This document shows positions 25,999 to 34,341 of a stretch of DNA of 64,000 bases, piece after piece; position 1 is the first letter of the stretch; the number at the start of each line of letters is the position of its first letter. The position numbers and the translations under genes are program-made. Origin of the DNA: Gracilibacillus salitolerans (GTDB lineage: Bacteria; Bacillota; Bacilli; Bacillales; Amphibacillaceae); NCBI RefSeq assembly GCF_009650095.1, contig NZ_CP045915.1:3038001-3102000 (forward strand). Reading direction: 5' to 3'. The notes under the pieces were generated by a model. It saw only the letters and a list, made by a program, of their open reading frames with translations. It was not told where the DNA came from and searched no databases.

Positions 25999-27228
25999 TT
26001 AAACTGTACTGACATGGAAAACATGTGGTGAAATTTGTTTGATTGTTCGCTTTATTGATTGTTTTTCGATTTGGTCCAGTTTTTGATAAAAAGATGTAAT
26101 TTCTTCTTCTGTTAAAGAAAACTTGCGCTTTTGCTTTCGAAGATTTTTTTTCTGATGGATCCTCAAGTTCGAAAGGTTATGAGGTGGTGATGGCAGCGAA
26201 ATCGTGTTACATAAATCTAAAATATAATCCACGGAATAACTATCTATTTCCCATCTACAATAATGATACAACCTATCATCACCAGGAATGACAGCCTGAT
26301 GGTGTAATAGATGATCCACTGTATCATGTAATTCTGTTAAGGTCGTTGCCTTGAACCCTAATACATTCGGCAGTTCTATTTCTTCCGTATCAAAAGGTAA
26401 ATAGGCAATCACTGGCTTATCCAAAAGAAATGCTTCAATTCCCGATGTACAACCATTATGAATCACGATTTTTGCCGCTAATAACCATTTATTAATGGCT
26501 CCTTCATGGACTACATGTATATTTGATATTTTTTGGAACATTCGCCAGTACGAATTAAAATTTTCGGCTGGATGAGGACGAATAACAATGTTTAGGTGTG
26601 GAAAATGTCTTGCAGTCTGTTTAATCATTTCTAAAAAAGATTGATAAAGTGCTTTGATATGTTGGACAAAGACCGTTTCTTTTTTTCCTTTTGCGGCATT
26701 ATATAAAGAGAATCTTGTATTGATTAAAATAAAATCGCCATATTGTTGTTGCAGGCTTTTTACTTCATCCTGGTACACCTCTTGAAATTTAGGCTTTAGT
26801 AAATCAAATCGCGGATTACCTACGACATGACATTTATCAGCCATATCAGGATATGTATCAGTTATGATTTGTTTTTGGTACTCACCCCAGCAATATTCAT
26901 GTTCTACTAGCTTTAATGTATCCTTTCTCATTCGATCACGTATATATTTATTTTTTTCAATTAATAACCCTTCTTCATCCAGTTCAACTACAGTTTGGCC
27001 ATGTTGAATAGCATTTGTGACCATTCGTTTTCGAAAGCCTTTTGGTCCGCCTTTTGCAAAATAAATACCTGATTGATAATTAGCTGCTGCTTTTGCCACT
27101 AATGGAAGGTCACCAATAATTACTTGATAGCCTTGGCGTACTGCGTAATAGGAAAGAAGTAATTTGGCATCTAGTTCACGAACTTTCACTTCTATTGGTA
27201 AATATAACCACCGACTAGTCATTTTCAC
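25999..27228 (-). CDS. Surface-carbohydrate glycosyltransferase-like protein
   Basis: A 409-residue soluble protein of the GT-B type seen in surface carbohydrate loci. Landmarks are VVGNPRFDLL (about residues 138-147), INTRFSLYN, VIRPHPAE with His-Pro, and the donor-site loop HNGCTSGIEAFLLDKPVIAY. A basic C-terminal extension follows. It is unlike the two paralogues in the main operon except for the NPRFD/HPRFD motif. It overlaps the small gene upstream by 14 nt from the GTG start; ATG at 27222 is an alternative. Last of a three-gene unit; substrate unknown. Confidence 0.72.
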   Translation of the reverse strand: MKMTSRWLYLPIEVKVRELDAKLLLSYYAVRQGYQVIIGDLPLVAKAAANYQSGIYFAKGGPKGFRKRMVTNAIQHGQTVVELDEEGLLIEKNKYIRDRMRKDTLKLVEHEYCWGEYQKQIITDTYPDMADKCHVVGNPRFDLLKPKFQEVYQDEVKSLQQQYGDFILINTRFSLYNAAKGKKETVFVQHIKALYQSFLEMIKQTARHFPHLNIVIRPHPAENFNSYWRMFQKISNIHVVHEGAINKWLLAAKIVIHNGCTSGIEAFLLDKPVIAYLPFDTEEIELPNVLGFKATTLTELHDTVDHLLHHQAVIPGDDRLYHYCRWEIDSYSVDYILDLCNTISLPSPPHNLSNLRIHQKKNLRKQKRKFSLTEEEITSFYQKLDQIEKQSIKRTIKQISPHVFHVSTV

Positions 27229-27535
27229 TACTTCCTTTTGCCAGAACTTTTAATAACTGAATCACTTCTTCATAGCCTTGACGATTGCTCTCAACATGCC
27301 GGTCTAGTATCTCTGACAGTTCTGATAAATTAACATTAGTACTATCCATACTATTACTGTTATTTTTCATAAATAAATACATGAGCAGCATATGTAATGT
27401 TTCGTTTTCTAAATATATAAAACTATTATTCTTTTTGTACTCTTCATTACTCATACGGCCCATATAATCTTTCATATATTGAGTAATCATTTGATTGATA
27501 TCAAATGATTGTTGATCTCTTTTACTTTTTTTCAT
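27215..27535 (-). CDS. Small unknown helical protein
   Basis: 106 residues, mostly polar and helical, no signal or membrane segment, no cysteine. Contains FIYLENETLHMLLMYLFMKNN and a C-terminal helix EEVIQLLKVLAK. Family not recognised. The ATG follows GGAGG by 8 nt inside the end of the upstream gene, so it is translationally coupled on both sides. Probably an accessory to the neighbouring glycosyltransferase or the spore-surface proteins. Confidence 0.65.
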   Translation of the reverse strand: MKKSKRDQQSFDINQMITQYMKDYMGRMSNEEYKKNNSFIYLENETLHMLLMYLFMKNNSNSMDSTNVNLSELSEILDRHVESNRQGYEEVIQLLKVLAKGSSEND

Positions 27536-28109
27536 TTAGATCGCCCTCCTGTTGCCGATCTGCTACCGACCCATTCAGGATAATCTGATTCAATGCATTC
27601 ATACCATCAGGTAACTCATTTCCATAGGTGAAACCTTGAATCGTTCCAGAGTATTTACTGGTTGGAATCCATTTAACTTGGAAATTTGAAAAAGTCAATG
27701 TTTCACCAGCTTCGATTGTCTGTTTCTGTATGGGTCTAAGCCAGAACTCTTTTTTGTCAGATGGTTCATTGATTCGCTCCCAAGCATCTGAAAGTCTTTG
27801 TGATTGTTTGGAATTATGATAAAGATATTTCCCTGAAAATTGAAAGTCAATATTAGATGTAATTTTTAAGCCTATGTGTGGATTAGTTAATGGTTTATTT
27901 CCAACATTCTGAATATGAAAAGAACCGATACAATAATTCTCGCGTTCTTCTCGATGGAACAGTTGAAAGGAAAATGTAAAATAACAAATAATTTTTAAAT
28001 GTTCTGTTACACCTAAATCTTGAATTAAGCCTTTAATTTGGTCTAAATAAGATGCTTGCTCCTCTTGCCAGTCGATTAACTTCTGTTGTAGTTCCTGTTG
28101 ATCAGACAT
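27522..28109 (-). CDS. Unknown protein with predicted beta-sandwich C-terminal part
   Basis: 195 residues from an ATG at 28109 (AAGAGGTG is 5 nt upstream; the start 24 nt earlier lacks a site). Residues 5-40 are helical; residues 50-180 alternate like a beta-sandwich (YCIGSFHIQNVGNKPLTNP, SGKYLYHN, GETLTFSNFQVKW). No enzyme motif and no family recognised. It lies 32 nt past the terminator of the 28193 gene, so it may depend on readthrough from that sigma-K promoter. It heads a unit with two overlapping genes. Confidence 0.62.
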   Translation of the reverse strand: MSDQQELQQKLIDWQEEQASYLDQIKGLIQDLGVTEHLKIICYFTFSFQLFHREERENYCIGSFHIQNVGNKPLTNPHIGLKITSNIDFQFSGKYLYHNSKQSQRLSDAWERINEPSDKKEFWLRPIQKQTIEAGETLTFSNFQVKWIPTSKYSGTIQGFTYGNELPDGMNALNQIILNGSVADRQQEGDLNEKK

Positions 28110-28140
28110 AAATACACCTCTTTCGTTTGTCATGGTAGCT

Positions 28141-28175
28141 AAAAAAAAAAGAAAGAGAGGATTTTCCCTCTCTTT
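28141..28175 (-). terminator. Terminator of the 28193 gene
   Basis: AAAGAGAGG-6 nt-CCTCTCTTT followed by C and ten T on the minus strand: a very strong intrinsic terminator. Confidence 0.9.
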
Positions 28176-28192
28176 ATCCCTATGTTGATGAT

Positions 28193-28867
28193 TTATCCGT
28201 TATTCCCGTTACTAGGGAAAACTACAGGGCATTGTGCTGGAATAGTTGGTGTCGGGCATGGTGGGAATGGTAAGATGTCACGTGGTTGACAGAATTCTGC
28301 TACAAGCTCTAATGTTACATCAAAAGTAGACTGGATGCTTTGGCATAGACGTACAGTTAAGGTAACATCTAATTCATCTGCTTCAGTTGTAGTTCCTTCA
28401 TCACATGCAGCAGTACATACAAAGCAATTTAAATCTGTAAACGATACATCTATGTCTGTTCCTTCTGGCGCACAAAGAATCACTTGCTCACAACGGGTAA
28501 ATTCTGCCGTACCAACTTCTACCTGACTGCCACCGAGTTCTGGCACTAAGTTTACAAATACAGTTACCTCGAAATTTTTACGGATGTTAACAATTTGTAA
28601 TGTTACTTCTTCATCATCCACGATAAATACTTGATCTTCACGTTCTAATACAACGATTGGATCCGTTTCAGCAGGAGCAACTTCACATGTCACTGTGTCT
28701 AAATCAATATCAGCACATTCTAACTGGTCACCAGTTACAGGGTTAATTGGTAATTCTAAGTCTGGTAAATTTAAATCGAATGTTGCTTCATTCAAGATCC
28801 AGTCATATACCTTCTCTGTATTAATACACAGAAGCTCCTGCCCTCCTGTTAGATTATCCATTTGCAT
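28193..28867 (-). CDS. Cysteine-rich predicted spore-surface protein B
   Basis: A 224-residue paralogue of the 24395 product, colinear over 218 residues, with 12 shared cysteines and the motif CINTEKVYDW at 14-23. Conserved RLCQSIQSTF and EFCQPRD precede the Pro-Cys tail; the charged C-terminal extension of the other copy is missing, and the protein stops after SNGNNG. No signal peptide. ATG follows GGAGGTG. It has its own sigma-K-like promoter and strong terminator, so it is a single-gene transcript. Role as cross-linked spore coat or exosporium building block is inferred. Confidence 0.74.
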   Translation of the reverse strand: MQMDNLTGGQELLCINTEKVYDWILNEATFDLNLPDLELPINPVTGDQLECADIDLDTVTCEVAPAETDPIVVLEREDQVFIVDDEEVTLQIVNIRKNFEVTVFVNLVPELGGSQVEVGTAEFTRCEQVILCAPEGTDIDVSFTDLNCFVCTAACDEGTTTEADELDVTLTVRLCQSIQSTFDVTLELVAEFCQPRDILPFPPCPTPTIPAQCPVVFPSNGNNG

Positions 28868-28902
28868 CGAGCAAACACCTCCAAATAAGATTACTGTCCA
28901 TA

Positions 28903-28930
28903 TAGCCTATGACAACACACCAAAAAATGT
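28903..28930 (-). promoter_or_regulatory. Sigma-K-like promoter for the 28193 gene
   Basis: AC (28929-28930), 17-nt spacer, CATAGGCTA (28903-28911) on the minus strand. Same geometry as the promoter of the 24395 gene. A 16-bp palindrome (AAATATCATGATATTT, 28947-28962) lies just upstream. Confidence 0.78.
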
Positions 28931-29125
28931 TTTAGTAAATTTGCGGAAATATCATGATATTTGAGAAGTTAGGCGAATATCATATGATAAAAAGAGTCCG
29001 CAATCGTAAGACAACCTGTGAGTTTCATCAGTACTAGTTATTACATTTGAATAAAACAGCACATTTGTCACGAATTGGTGTTTCATCAATATTATATTAA
29101 TGTGCAGTGAAAAGGGTGAATCGTC

Positions 29126-30181
29126 ATGTATCAATATAGGCTCTATAATTTTGAAGAAATTGAAAAATTAAATCGTGATCTCGAGGTATATAAAAAAGCA
29201 ATAGAAACATGGAATGAAAGTGAATCCGTTTTATATATGGAAGCCCAGGAAGACTTAGAAGCAACGAAAAAAGAATTAGCTAAGTATAAAGGAGATATGA
29301 AGGTTATGGAAGAAACCTATCAAAAGCAAATACAGGGATATGAACAGAAGGAACAGAAAATAGCTGCTCAAATCCATGCAATTAACCACTCCATCCAACA
29401 ATTAAAAAAGGACGTTCACAGTATAAAAGATGATGTAAAAGAAATTCGTATTAATGAATTACTCGAAAAAGTAGATCAAATAATTGGCAATACAGATACA
29501 GAATTACATGAAGTGAAAAAGCAAATAAATGAACAAAAAAACACAATCACTCAAGTCAAAAATCAGCCACACCCCAATAAACAACAACGAACGAAAAGGC
29601 GGACTAGTGAATATCGACAATTGCATAACATGCTGAAAGCAGCAAAACCCAAAAGTCATGTAACTCCACCGCCTAGTAATAGCTCAATGACAAATCCCAA
29701 ACCGCGCCGTCAACCTGCTAATACGAATATGATTACTATCCAAAATGGCAAAAAAACGTTCCATAATGCAAAATACGAGTTAAACAAAAATATCATTGTC
29801 AAAAAGAAAAAAGCGAATGTGGAACAAAAAAATACAAGAAAAGTAACCAAAGCTAAAGAAGGGGTTAAAGAAGAGATTAAGGAAAAAATCCAAGAAGAGA
29901 CAGATAACAAGAGTATGCCAGAAAATGAAGTGAAAGAGAAAGATATCCAGCAAGTGAAGCAAGTACAGGAATCACAACCTCAAAAACCGACTGTCACTCC
30001 TGAACCAAAAGAACTAAATTCAGTTGTTACTCCAGAACCGAAAAAACAAGAGCTAACTGTTGAGCCAGAACCAAAAACAGCCATGGAAAAGCAGGAGCAG
30101 AAAACAACACAAGAGGAAAGTAGCTCTCCAAGCGGAATTAAAAAAACATGGTTATTAGCAAAATCGTTATGGAAAAAATAA
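29126..30181 (+). CDS. Long coiled-coil protein with PEPK tail
   Basis: 351 residues. Residues 8-145 form an almost unbroken coiled coil with many Glu/Lys heptads. Residues 145-215 are basic and proline-rich, then a second charged helix, then repeats of TPEPK/VEPEPK (about 285-325). The end GIKKTWLLAKSLWKK is a short amphipathic helix. Segments shared with the 25400 product show that they are homologous. ATG follows AAAAGGGTG. No family recognised. Divergent from spore-surface gene B, mirroring the arrangement at gene A. Likely a structural spore-surface protein. Confidence 0.72.
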   Translation: MYQYRLYNFEEIEKLNRDLEVYKKAIETWNESESVLYMEAQEDLEATKKELAKYKGDMKVMEETYQKQIQGYEQKEQKIAAQIHAINHSIQQLKKDVHSIKDDVKEIRINELLEKVDQIIGNTDTELHEVKKQINEQKNTITQVKNQPHPNKQQRTKRRTSEYRQLHNMLKAAKPKSHVTPPPSNSSMTNPKPRRQPANTNMITIQNGKKTFHNAKYELNKNIIVKKKKANVEQKNTRKVTKAKEGVKEEIKEKIQEETDNKSMPENEVKEKDIQQVKQVQESQPQKPTVTPEPKELNSVVTPEPKKQELTVEPEPKTAMEKQEQKTTQEESSSPSGIKKTWLLAKSLWKK

Positions 30182-30573
30182 TCTCTTTACCAAATGACAT
30201 ATATGAGAAAATGATTGCAGAAGGTGAAAATAATTTGCCTGATGAAGCATGTGGACTATTAGCTGGCTACCATCATCAAGTAAGGTCATTTTGGCCATTG
30301 CAAAATCAATTAAAATCAAGCACCCGTTTTTTTGTTCCTAAAGAAATGGTAACAACAGCAGTCAAGAGTATTCAAAACAGGAAGGAACAGGTTTTAGCTA
30401 TATTTCATACTCACCCTTCGACTAAACCTGTCCCTTCTCAATTTGATTTAATCCACCATCCAAATGAAGAGGTTGATATGGTGATTATTTCCTATAAATA
30501 TCAAATACCACAAATAAAATGGTATCAGATAAAAAATAAAACCTACAAAGCATGTACAATCAATATAAATTAA
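30148..30573 (+). CDS. JAMM/MPN+ metalloprotease domain protein
   Basis: 141 residues forming a minimal JAB1/MPN+ zinc peptidase. The zinc site is complete: Glu33 in PDEACGLL, His87 and His89 in HTHP, Ser97 and Asp100 in VPSQFD, exactly H-x-H-P-x6-S-x2-D. Such enzymes cut isopeptide or peptide bonds next to ubiquitin-like modifiers or in sulfur-carrier processing. It overlaps the 3' end of the coiled-coil gene by 34 nt in another frame (or 13 nt if ATG 30169 is used), so the two are coupled. Substrate unknown. Confidence 0.8.
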   Translation: MVISKIVMEKIISLPNDIYEKMIAEGENNLPDEACGLLAGYHHQVRSFWPLQNQLKSSTRFFVPKEMVTTAVKSIQNRKEQVLAIFHTHPSTKPVPSQFDLIHHPNEEVDMVIISYKYQIPQIKWYQIKNKTYKACTININ

Positions 30574-30701
30574 TACTTCATATTTGATATATCGAGTATT
30601 TATCATGGTGTTAAAATGTATCTACTAAAAAAACCTTGCTTTACTACCCATGATTTTATCTACGCCCTTCCACATTTTCGTTACTGCTAAACTTTATAAA
30701 G

Positions 30702-31137
30702 TTATGCCACTGTGTTCTGTCCAATACTCTTCTTTGTTTTAAAGAAAGCAATTGATAACATACTTAATATCATAATATAAAACGGATACAAAATAAGACC
30801 ACCCATTACAATGAATCCCGTTCCCGGAGGTGGGACATCACCTTGATTGGTAATGGGAAAGAGACGAGTGCATATGTACACAAATAATACGCAATATGGA
30901 AACCAAAGTAGAGCAGACCATATAGCTGCAAAACGCCCACGCAACCAATATTTACTTACTATAACAATAATGACACTGAACAGAAGTACAAAAGAGACAC
31001 TTATAATCATTAAAATATTCATTGTATCCCCATTCATGAGGCGATCAATTCGATAAACATTTAACATAAGCTCTATAGGCACAACGAACATTAACCCATA
31101 TAGCAAACTGAATATACAACTTTAAGAAAAAACGCAT
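30702..31137 (-). pseudogene. Small membrane protein gene with a probable +1 frameshift
   Basis: An ATG at 31137 behind GAGG begins MRFFLKLYIQF. The rest of the protein, from LLYGLMFVV at 31106 onward (134 residues, four hydrophobic segments), is in another frame with no start site of its own. The total length of 436 nt is 3n+1, so one extra base between 31137 and 31106 would explain it. Family not recognised. Confidence 0.5.
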
Positions 31138-31230
31138 GATGCCTCACACCTGTTTAATAGATTTTGTCATTTCGTGACAAGGTTAAGTGATGTTCAATTG
31201 ACGTTTAGTAAGTAATCTATAACTAGTCAA

Positions 31231-31404
31231 TCATGATCCTTTAATATTTGCTTGATTAATTTTAACTAACTCTCTCAGTACACGGTGGATATTTTGAAGA
31301 CTAATCAAAATAAACCCTAACATAATGAAAGTAATTATTTCACCAGTAATGATTGATACTATCCCTAGGACCAAAGCATATAGTCCATATAACCAATTAC
31401 TCAT
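31231..31404 (-). CDS. Small two-segment membrane protein, 57 residues
   Basis: MSNWLYGLYALVLGIVS begins at an ATG 6 nt behind AAGGGGG. Two hydrophobic stretches (about 4-19 and 22-38) precede a polar helix ending NQANIKGS. No family recognised. Lies among other small membrane genes on the minus strand. Confidence 0.65.
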   Translation of the reverse strand: MSNWLYGLYALVLGIVSIITGEIITFIMLGFILISLQNIHRVLRELVKINQANIKGS

Positions 31405-31446
31405 TTGTATCCCCCTTCCTATAAAACTTTGCATTTTTTCTGTTTT

Positions 31447-31747
31447 TTAGATGATAGGCTCCTCTTGATTCGACAATTCAACTAATATGGGGTACATAGT
31501 GACCATCACAGTTATTGTGATCGCTAGTAAAAGCACGGATACCATAATGGATACACCAAATACTGTCGGTAGTAAAATCAGCACCTGGTGGAAGAAAATT
31601 TAGCATACTTGTTTTTCTTCTGGCCTTTTTCGACAAGAATTGTTTTGTGCCGCAATATAGACAAGGCATCGCCGGATCAAGTGTGAATGATTTATTTAAT
31701 GTTTGCTTGTAGGACCATTCATAATGGCAATGCTGACAAGTTGGCAT
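31447..31747 (-). pseudogene. CXXC-20-CXXC-type small membrane protein, frameshifted
   Basis: The N-terminal part MPTCQHCHYEWSYKQTL with a second CLYCG is the typical double-CxxC head of this Firmicute family. After LNFLPP near 31590 the original frame turns into a non-membrane tail. The other frame supplies the expected hydrophobic end (VLILLPTVFGVSIMVSVLLL then YPILVELSNQEEP) and a stop at 31447. The whole span is 301 nt, 3n+1; deleting one G of CCAGG restores a 99-residue protein. So it is either a recent break or a sequencing error. Confidence 0.75.
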
Positions 31748-31831
31748 TATATCTCCCCCCCATTCTACTAGTCAATAACTGTAATGATGTATATTTTTTG
31801 TTATAAGGCTGTTTTTCATCATTAGCTCCTA

Positions 31832-32293
31832 TTAAAGTTTTAATTTTAACCCCTCATGTGTTGCTTGAAAGCCAAGTTTTTCATAAAATCGCAAAGCATC
31901 TGTTCTGGTTTTATCTGTTGTCAGTTGAACTAAGTGACAATTTCGGGTTTTTGCACGCTCAATCGCCCATGTTATCATTTTAGATCCAATGCCTTTACCT
32001 CTTACAGACTCATCCGTCCTTACTCCTTCAATCGTTGCTCGCCATCCCCCCTGATGCGTTATGTAAGGAGTAAATGTAATTTGTAATACACCAATAATAT
32101 GACCTTCCAAAACAGCTACAATTAACTCGTTATTTGTATCTGATTGTATCGCTTCAAACGCTTTTATATATTGCTTCGGTAGAGGATGTGTATAATTTTC
32201 ACGTGTTTTACCTAACCTGTCATTCGCTAACATTTTTACAATTTCACCTACATCATTTTCTTCTGCTTCTCTAAACATCAGTCCATTTTTCAA
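31832..32293 (-). CDS. GNAT-family N-acetyltransferase
   Basis: 153 residues with the acetyl-CoA pyrophosphate-binding loop RGKGIGSKMI and the following helix, and a C-terminal RFYEKLGFQATHEGLKL typical of GNAT enzymes. TTG start 11 nt behind AAAGGAG. Substrate cannot be predicted; this subgroup includes amine and antibiotic acetylases. Stands alone. Confidence 0.82.
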   Translation of the reverse strand: MKNGLMFREAEENDVGEIVKMLANDRLGKTRENYTHPLPKQYIKAFEAIQSDTNNELIVAVLEGHIIGVLQITFTPYITHQGGWRATIEGVRTDESVRGKGIGSKMITWAIERAKTRNCHLVQLTTDKTRTDALRFYEKLGFQATHEGLKLKL

Positions 32294-32417
32294 TACAAAC
32301 CCAACTCCTTTTATTCAGTTATCTTTATTTCAGGCTAAGATGTCTACTTTTTTTGTAGGACTGTTATGCGATCTCTGCTTTACAATGTACTATCTAGATT
32401 AAGTATAGGTTACTTTT

Positions 32418-32841
32418 TCACGAAATAGAATTTAGTTCTTTTTTTAATAACAAAATATCTTCATCCGTTAACCACGCTTTATGGATTTGCTCCTCTTTAC
32501 CACTTTTCAATATCAATAAAATCATATCTTTCATTTCGACAACGCGGTTTATGTTAGTAAGTTCAATCTGCTTTTTTTGTAAATTTGGCTTGTACATGAA
32601 CATTGAGTTATCTTCCAATCTTACATAGACTTTTTCTGGTAAATTATAATAATAGATCACTCTGAAGATGCCAAATACAACAAGTAACACCTGTAATATA
32701 ATGGCGACAACTAACTTGATCGAATCACTATTAAGTAAGTTGAAAAATGTAATAATGCCTGTGATAACAATAGCTAGCACATAATAACCAATTGAAGATG
32801 TATTTTTTCCATTTAATATCGGGACGAAATGTAAATTGCAA
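32418..32841 (-). pseudogene. PH-like membrane protein gene with a +1 frameshift
   Basis: A TTG at 32841, 7 nt behind TTAGGAG, starts MQFTFRPDIKWK. The continuation NTSSIGYYVLAIVITG (two membrane segments) and a small beta domain ending LLLKKELNSIS is one frame over. The break falls in a run of six A at about 32805-32810; five A would join both parts into about 140 residues. Total span 424 nt is 3n+1. The uninterrupted downstream frame alone lacks a credible start. Confidence 0.6.
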
Positions 32842-33002
32842 GGGACCACTCCTAAGCTGAAGTACTTGACTCCAATAGATATCACTGGTTAGTATAGTCT
32901 TTTCTCCATTATTATACAATTCCTCTATATTTTCAATAATACCGAATTAGATTATAATGGAAGTTACTGATTGAAATTTACATACTTATGAGGTGCGGCA
33001 GA

Positions 33003-34070
33003 ATGAAGCAGATTTATACGAATGTGATCCAATTCCGCGGTTCGCATTATGATTTCGGTTATATGCAAGGACAACATCTAAAAGACTCTTTTCTCGTTCA
33101 AAATCGAAACAGACAATGGAAGGTTCGTATACCTCGTTTTCAAATTGATGTGGAAGAAACAAAAGCAATATTTAAGCAATTAGGCTCTTCAGTTTGGGGC
33201 GAAATGGAAGGATTAAGAGATGCACTAGAATGGCCAATGGAACGTGTTTTGTTAGAGTTTGGCGGCTATCGGTTGAAAGTACAGCGATCAGGCTGTTCTA
33301 TTTTTGTCGGAAAGGATTATATGATCCGTAATTATGATTACCACCCGAAAACCTATGATGGACGTTACGTTGTATATCAACCAACAGATCATGGTTATGC
33401 AACGATCGGTGTCAGTCAACGTGTTTCAGGAAGATGTGACGGAATGAATGAAAAGGGGCTGGCTTTAGGATATACGTTTATTAACCGAAAACGACCTGGA
33501 GACGGATTTGTTTGTCATATGGTTGGTAGACTCGCTCTCGAGCTTTGCGCAAATATTTCTGAAGCAGTCCAATTATTAAGGGAACTACCTCATCGCGGTT
33601 CGTTTAGCTATGTATTGTTTGATGCAAAAAGCGATGGTGCAGCAGTCATTGTTGAAACATCACCTAGGGGTGTAGAAGTACGTGAAGGAAATACCTGTAC
33701 CAATCATTTTGAGATGATGAAAAAAGAAAACCGCCATTTCTTAGATGATTCCAATAAAAGATTAAATGCAATGAATAACAAACAGAATCATGATTTATCC
33801 GGATTAGAAGCTTTCCGAATGTTGAACGATTCTAATCAAGATCTGTTTTCGAATCAATATCGCAATTGGGCTGGAACGATTCACACATCAGCATACTTTC
33901 CAAAGTCATTAGCTTCATGGCTTGCATTAGGCGGTGACCAGAAGCCAACTGAATTTGATTTTGCCGAGTGGTTAGCTGGAACCGGCTTTTCCACTGAGCA
34001 AATCGAAGGAGAAGTCGATACAGATATTCCATTTCTACATATGGAAAAGGCGGATTGGTTTAAGAACTAG
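33003..34070 (+). CDS. C45-type acyltransferase/amidohydrolase (Ntn hydrolase)
   Basis: 355 residues resembling the acyl-CoA:6-aminopenicillanate acyltransferase/choloylglycine hydrolase-like Ntn group. The predicted N-terminal nucleophile is Cys98 in QRSGCSIF, followed by RNYDYHP and GRCDGMNEKGLALGYTF, the usual family landmarks. Activity would need self-cleavage before Cys98. ATG at 33003 lies 7 nt behind GAGGTG; the ATG at 32988 has no site. Acts on amides of unknown identity. Confidence 0.82.
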   Translation: MKQIYTNVIQFRGSHYDFGYMQGQHLKDSFLVQNRNRQWKVRIPRFQIDVEETKAIFKQLGSSVWGEMEGLRDALEWPMERVLLEFGGYRLKVQRSGCSIFVGKDYMIRNYDYHPKTYDGRYVVYQPTDHGYATIGVSQRVSGRCDGMNEKGLALGYTFINRKRPGDGFVCHMVGRLALELCANISEAVQLLRELPHRGSFSYVLFDAKSDGAAVIVETSPRGVEVREGNTCTNHFEMMKKENRHFLDDSNKRLNAMNNKQNHDLSGLEAFRMLNDSNQDLFSNQYRNWAGTIHTSAYFPKSLASWLALGGDQKPTEFDFAEWLAGTGFSTEQIEGEVDTDIPFLHMEKADWFKN

Positions 34071-34078
34071 AATGAATC

Positions 34079-34112
34079 AAACCAGTTATCCCTTATCCCG
34101 AATAACTGGTTT
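34079..34112 (+). terminator. Hairpin terminator after the C45 hydrolase
   Basis: AAACCAGTTAT pairs with ATAACTGGTTT. The T tract is short. The stem is almost the same as the one after gerE. The following 230 bases hold nothing I can name except a short frame on the minus strand (about 34140-34205) that reads like the end of a decayed gene. Confidence 0.55.
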
Positions 34113-34341
34113 GATAGTTATAAATACTTATCCTTTTTCTATTACTGCAAAATAGTTAGCCTCATTATCCCAAAGTTAACAGTAACTCCTTTACTTTTTA
34201 ATTCTTCATATTAGATTAAGATTTTCAGAAAAGTACATTAAAGATCGTGTATCTATCACTTAATACCCTAACTGTCTTTAGTAATCTACTTTTCAGTCAT
34301 AAGTAGTTTGCAAGGTAGATGATTTGAATCATTATAACCCA

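Noticed and set aside
28947..28962. AAATATCATGATATTT palindrome as a defined GerE or other operator
   Set aside because: It is a perfect palindrome beside a sigma-K-like promoter, but it does not match a binding consensus I know, and AT-rich palindromes arise easily.
28981..28989. CATATGATA as a sigma-K -10 for the 29126 gene
   Set aside because: No AC at 16-17 nt upstream and 140 nt from the start codon.
34140..34215. Minus-strand remnant reading YEELKSKGVTV, like the end of a glyoxalase-type protein
   Set aside because: Only about 15 residues are suggestive; too short to call a pseudogene.
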